Of a stretch of DNA of 64,000 bases, positions 62,059-64,000 are shown piece after piece (the first letter of the stretch is position 1; each line of letters begins with the position of its first letter). The stretch is from Bacteroidota bacterium (lineage in GTDB: Bacteria > Bacteroidota > Ignavibacteria > Ignavibacteriales > Melioribacteraceae). Location: the NCBI GenBank assembly GCA_018818065.1, contig JAHISV010000012.1, forward strand, positions 372,001 through 436,000. Reading direction: 5' to 3'. A program made the translations under genes and the position numbers. Below the pieces are notes generated by a model, which saw nothing but the letters and a program-made list of their open reading frames with translations, was not told the DNA's origin and did no database searches.

Positions 62059-63180
62059 TCATTTCAAATAATTACTTAATCCGTTTTCTAAAAGATCTTC
62101 ATATTCAGGAAGACCTTCAAGGAGTATAGTTTTTTCCGGAAAGAATTCATTGTATGAATTTACAATTTCCAAAAAACCTTGTAAGTGTCTTGCAACTCTT
62201 TTATCAAGAGGCACACCCTCAGCATCGTACTCTATCCTTAGCTTACCCGTTTCCTGTGCCGCGAGGTATTGAGGACTTTTCCCGGTTAGAATTAGTTCGG
62301 AATTAGTTCTGCCTCTCAAACGTCCCTGTATTGGATTGCAGGTCTCCATCAAGAAAGGATACACATCTGTATTGTCGCCCCATTCCCTGTGGCTTAATCC
62401 ATGAAAGTTCTCAGGTGATCTTTCAGGTGCATACCTTAAATCTCTGAATTCCAGATTAAGAATTGCGTTTAATCCAATATCCTCGCTTTTTTCGTGATAA
62501 ATAATAGCATTTATTATTGGGATCTCTGGCGCAGCTTCATGCAGGTCGAAAGCAAGATCGATCTTTTCTTTCTTAATTAACTGTACAATCGCGTAACCAA
62601 CTTTTTCTGTAAAAGTACCATCCGGTCTGCCGGGATAACTTCTATTTAGATTCCTTGTTTCGAACCCTGATAATTTTTGTCCGGAAGGGAAATGCGAATA
62701 AACCAATGGGTCAGGCCATTGATCCAGTGGATTTGAGACACGGGAACCGAATCTGAATTTTCGTTCACCTGACTTACTCTCTAAAGTATATGACTGAGGA
62801 TATCCTTCCATTGGATCAGTACAGGAAAATCCGCTAAGACATGCTTGCGGAATAATTAGCAATCTACCTGCCTTGATTTTCACATTTTCTGTCGCTAGCA
62901 CACCAGCTATAAATCCCGAAGCCTCATTCGGATGAGTGCCACATAATAAAAGAACCGTTGCACCTGGTTCCTTTCCCTCAAAAAAATATATATCGGTATC
63001 CCCACTGCCATCTTTAAGTTCTTCAAAATAATCAGATAATTTTCCAATTTTAGTAAGATCCTCTGACGGATAAATAACATCAGGAGTCCGCATATCCAAA
63101 AACTCAACTCCGGATACAATGCAAACAACAGTCATAAGAAATAACAAAAATGAGGCAACTATTTTATGATCTATTTTCAT
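62059..63180 (-). CDS. Exported succinylglutamate desuccinylase/aspartoacylase-type hydrolase
   Basis: A 373-residue zinc hydrolase of the AstE/AspA and M14 carboxypeptidase group with a signal peptide or anchor (about 9-25). Zinc ligands fit GTHPNEASG (H, E) and FDLHEA (H); NLNRSYPG carries the Asn-Arg substrate-binding pair. Export and its place in the gamma-PGA locus point to release of glutamate or short gamma-glutamyl units outside the cytoplasm rather than arginine catabolism. Start taken as ATG 63180; the in-frame TTG before it is less likely. It precedes the DUF6305-like gene by 25 bases. Confidence 0.8.
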   Translation of the reverse strand: MKIDHKIVASFLLFLMTVVCIVSGVEFLDMRTPDVIYPSEDLTKIGKLSDYFEELKDGSGDTDIYFFEGKEPGATVLLLCGTHPNEASGFIAGVLATENVKIKAGRLLIIPQACLSGFSCTDPMEGYPQSYTLESKSGERKFRFGSRVSNPLDQWPDPLVYSHFPSGQKLSGFETRNLNRSYPGRPDGTFTEKVGYAIVQLIKKEKIDLAFDLHEAAPEIPIINAIIYHEKSEDIGLNAILNLEFRDLRYAPERSPENFHGLSHREWGDNTDVYPFLMETCNPIQGRLRGRTNSELILTGKSPQYLAAQETGKLRIEYDAEGVPLDKRVARHLQGFLEIVNSYNEFFPEKTILLEGLPEYEDLLENGLSNYLK

Positions 63181-63187
63181 CAATGAC

Positions 63188-63334
63188 CTACTTAATTAAA
63201 AAGATACGAAGAATGAAGGGGATTAAAACCATCACCAGGGCAATCTGCTTTTTCCAATCTCTTTCTTCAAACATTTCTTTTACTATTACAAGACTAAGCA
63301 GAACTAGAATTACTATATATAACCAAAAAATCAT
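63188..63334 (-). CDS. 48-residue two-helix membrane protein
   Basis: A very small protein with two hydrophobic helices (about 2-17 and 29-46) separated by a charged EMFEERDWKKQ loop. The start ATG 63334 has AGGAG seven bases upstream and lies 13 bases after the permease stop, which supports a real gene; a longer frame from 63385 would overlap the permease. Possibly a small subunit of that permease, as small membrane subunits accompany TRAP-type and related carriers. No family recognised. Confidence 0.65.
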   Translation of the reverse strand: MIFWLYIVILVLLSLVIVKEMFEERDWKKQIALVMVLIPFILRIFLIK

Positions 63335-63347
63335 TATTTGCTCCTGA

Positions 63348-64000
63348 CTAAAAGAGATTAATAAATTGACCAATATCATTGGCAAAATAGATCATAAGAA
63401 TACCAACAGCCCCGGTAACAAAAATAGCAAGAGCGCTCGCCTTTAGAATCTTGAAGTGGTTAGGCTCTCCAACCATTTGACCTGCATAAGCACATAACAA
63501 TGAGGGAGGCGGCATAAGGTCACCCATGGCAGCCATAAGCGCTAAAGCTGATGCGACAATAATGGAATTCTTTCCTAAAAAGACGAAAACAAGTGGCACG
63601 CCAATCACAGAAGCCGCGGCATACGCGGAACCAAAAAATGGCATAATAACCGCTGCAAGGTATTTAACTTCCTCGGGCAGTTGTAAAGCACTAACCGCCA
63701 GATAGCCTCTGACACCAGTAAGAGTAAGTATTTGCAAAAACATTCCTACTCCAATAAGTATTGCCATAACAGGCATGGCATTTCTTAAAGAATTTTGAAG
63801 CATTCCGACCGGTTTGAATTTATTTCCAGTCCCAAAAGCAGTAAGGGTACCGATCATAAAAATTAAGGGAACACCCAGATGAAACATTAGTTCAGGAAAA
63901 AGCATTTCAGAAAGTAAAAGGGCTATTACAAGAATGATCGGTAAAAAGAGTTTAAAACCATATTGATCATAAACCGGGTTTTCCAGCTTTTCCAGAACTT
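63348..64000 (-). CDS. Permease, C-terminal part (cut by window edge)
   Basis: The 217 residues visible are the C-terminal part of a polytopic membrane protein; the frame is open to the edge at 64000, so the start lies outside. At least six hydrophobic helices are seen, with a GSAYAAASVIGVPLVFVFLG segment, a GDLMPPPSLL re-entrant-like motif and an ending YFANDIGQFINLF. The repeated short proline/glycine loops resemble TRAP large subunits or other dicarboxylate/gluconate-type carriers. In this locus uptake of glutamate or gamma-glutamyl products is the likely task. Exact family not settled. Confidence 0.75.
   Translation of the reverse strand, partial: VLEKLENPVYDQYGFKLFLPIILVIALLLSEMLFPELMFHLGVPLIFMIGTLTAFGTGNKFKPVGMLQNSLRNAMPVMAILIGVGMFLQILTLTGVRGYLAVSALQLPEEVKYLAAVIMPFFGSAYAAASVIGVPLVFVFLGKNSIIVASALALMAAMGDLMPPPSLLCAYAGQMVGEPNHFKILKASALAIFVTGAVGILMIYFANDIGQFINLF

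Overview
The window is AT-rich bacterial DNA. It probably comes from the Fibrobacteres-Chlorobi-Bacteroidota group, most likely an Ignavibacteriota-like organism; this is inference. Supporting marks are a type IX secretion C-terminal sorting domain (53089-54375), a GWxTD-family protein (51490-52860), a two-component-propeller histidine kinase (23686-26958) and a DUF559 nuclease of the type common in this group. Clear Shine-Dalgarno sites before many genes argue against classical Bacteroidia/Flavobacteriia, which mostly lack them. No rRNA, tRNA or CRISPR was seen.

Region 1 (19026 down to 206, minus strand) is one 14-gene operon for anaerobic breakdown of purines or related N-heterocycles. It holds two molybdenum hydroxylases (one with a fused FAD/[2Fe-2S] subunit, one with a lone [2Fe-2S] subunit), cofactor-maturation proteins (XdhC, MocA-like, a P-loop NTPase), two cyclic-amide or amino hydrolases (HyuA, SsnA), the M20 hydrolase YgeY, the carbamoyltransferase YgeW, two fold-type-II PLP enzymes and a dihydropyrimidine-dehydrogenase-like flavoprotein. 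It resembles the E. coli ygeW-ssnA-xdhD cluster. It differs in having a DPYD-type protein instead of YgfK, no clear YgeX, and no selenium or carbamate-kinase genes in view.

Region 2 (19.1-23.7 kb) holds a DUF559 gene bracketed by palindromic repeats, a small secreted NTF2-like protein, and glycerol-3-phosphate genes (a glycerophosphodiester phosphodiesterase, then glpD). Region 3 (23.7-48.8 kb) is a signalling island: a large periplasmic-sensing kinase, then two minus-strand operons rich in PAS and GAF domains (37859-26993 and 48786-39969). The only DNA-binding output is one LuxR-type regulator. Between the two operons lies a 1.8-kb array (38145-39924) of five palindrome-ended elements. One carries a REP-associated/IS200-like Y1 transposase, and the others look like miniature deletion derivatives that keep the transposase gene's last codons.

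Region 4 (49.2-51.4 kb) is recQ. Region 5 (64.0-51.5 kb, minus strand) is a poly-gamma-glutamate locus: pgsB, pgsC and pgsW with two exported gamma-glutamyltransferases, an exported glutamate racemase homologue, a DUF6305 protein, a desuccinylase/aspartoacylase-type metallohydrolase, a T9SS-exported amidohydrolase-like protein, a 48-residue membrane protein and a permease cut by the window edge. Synthesis, trimming, racemisation and uptake of glutamate polymer appear to be encoded together. A GWxTD protein follows it.
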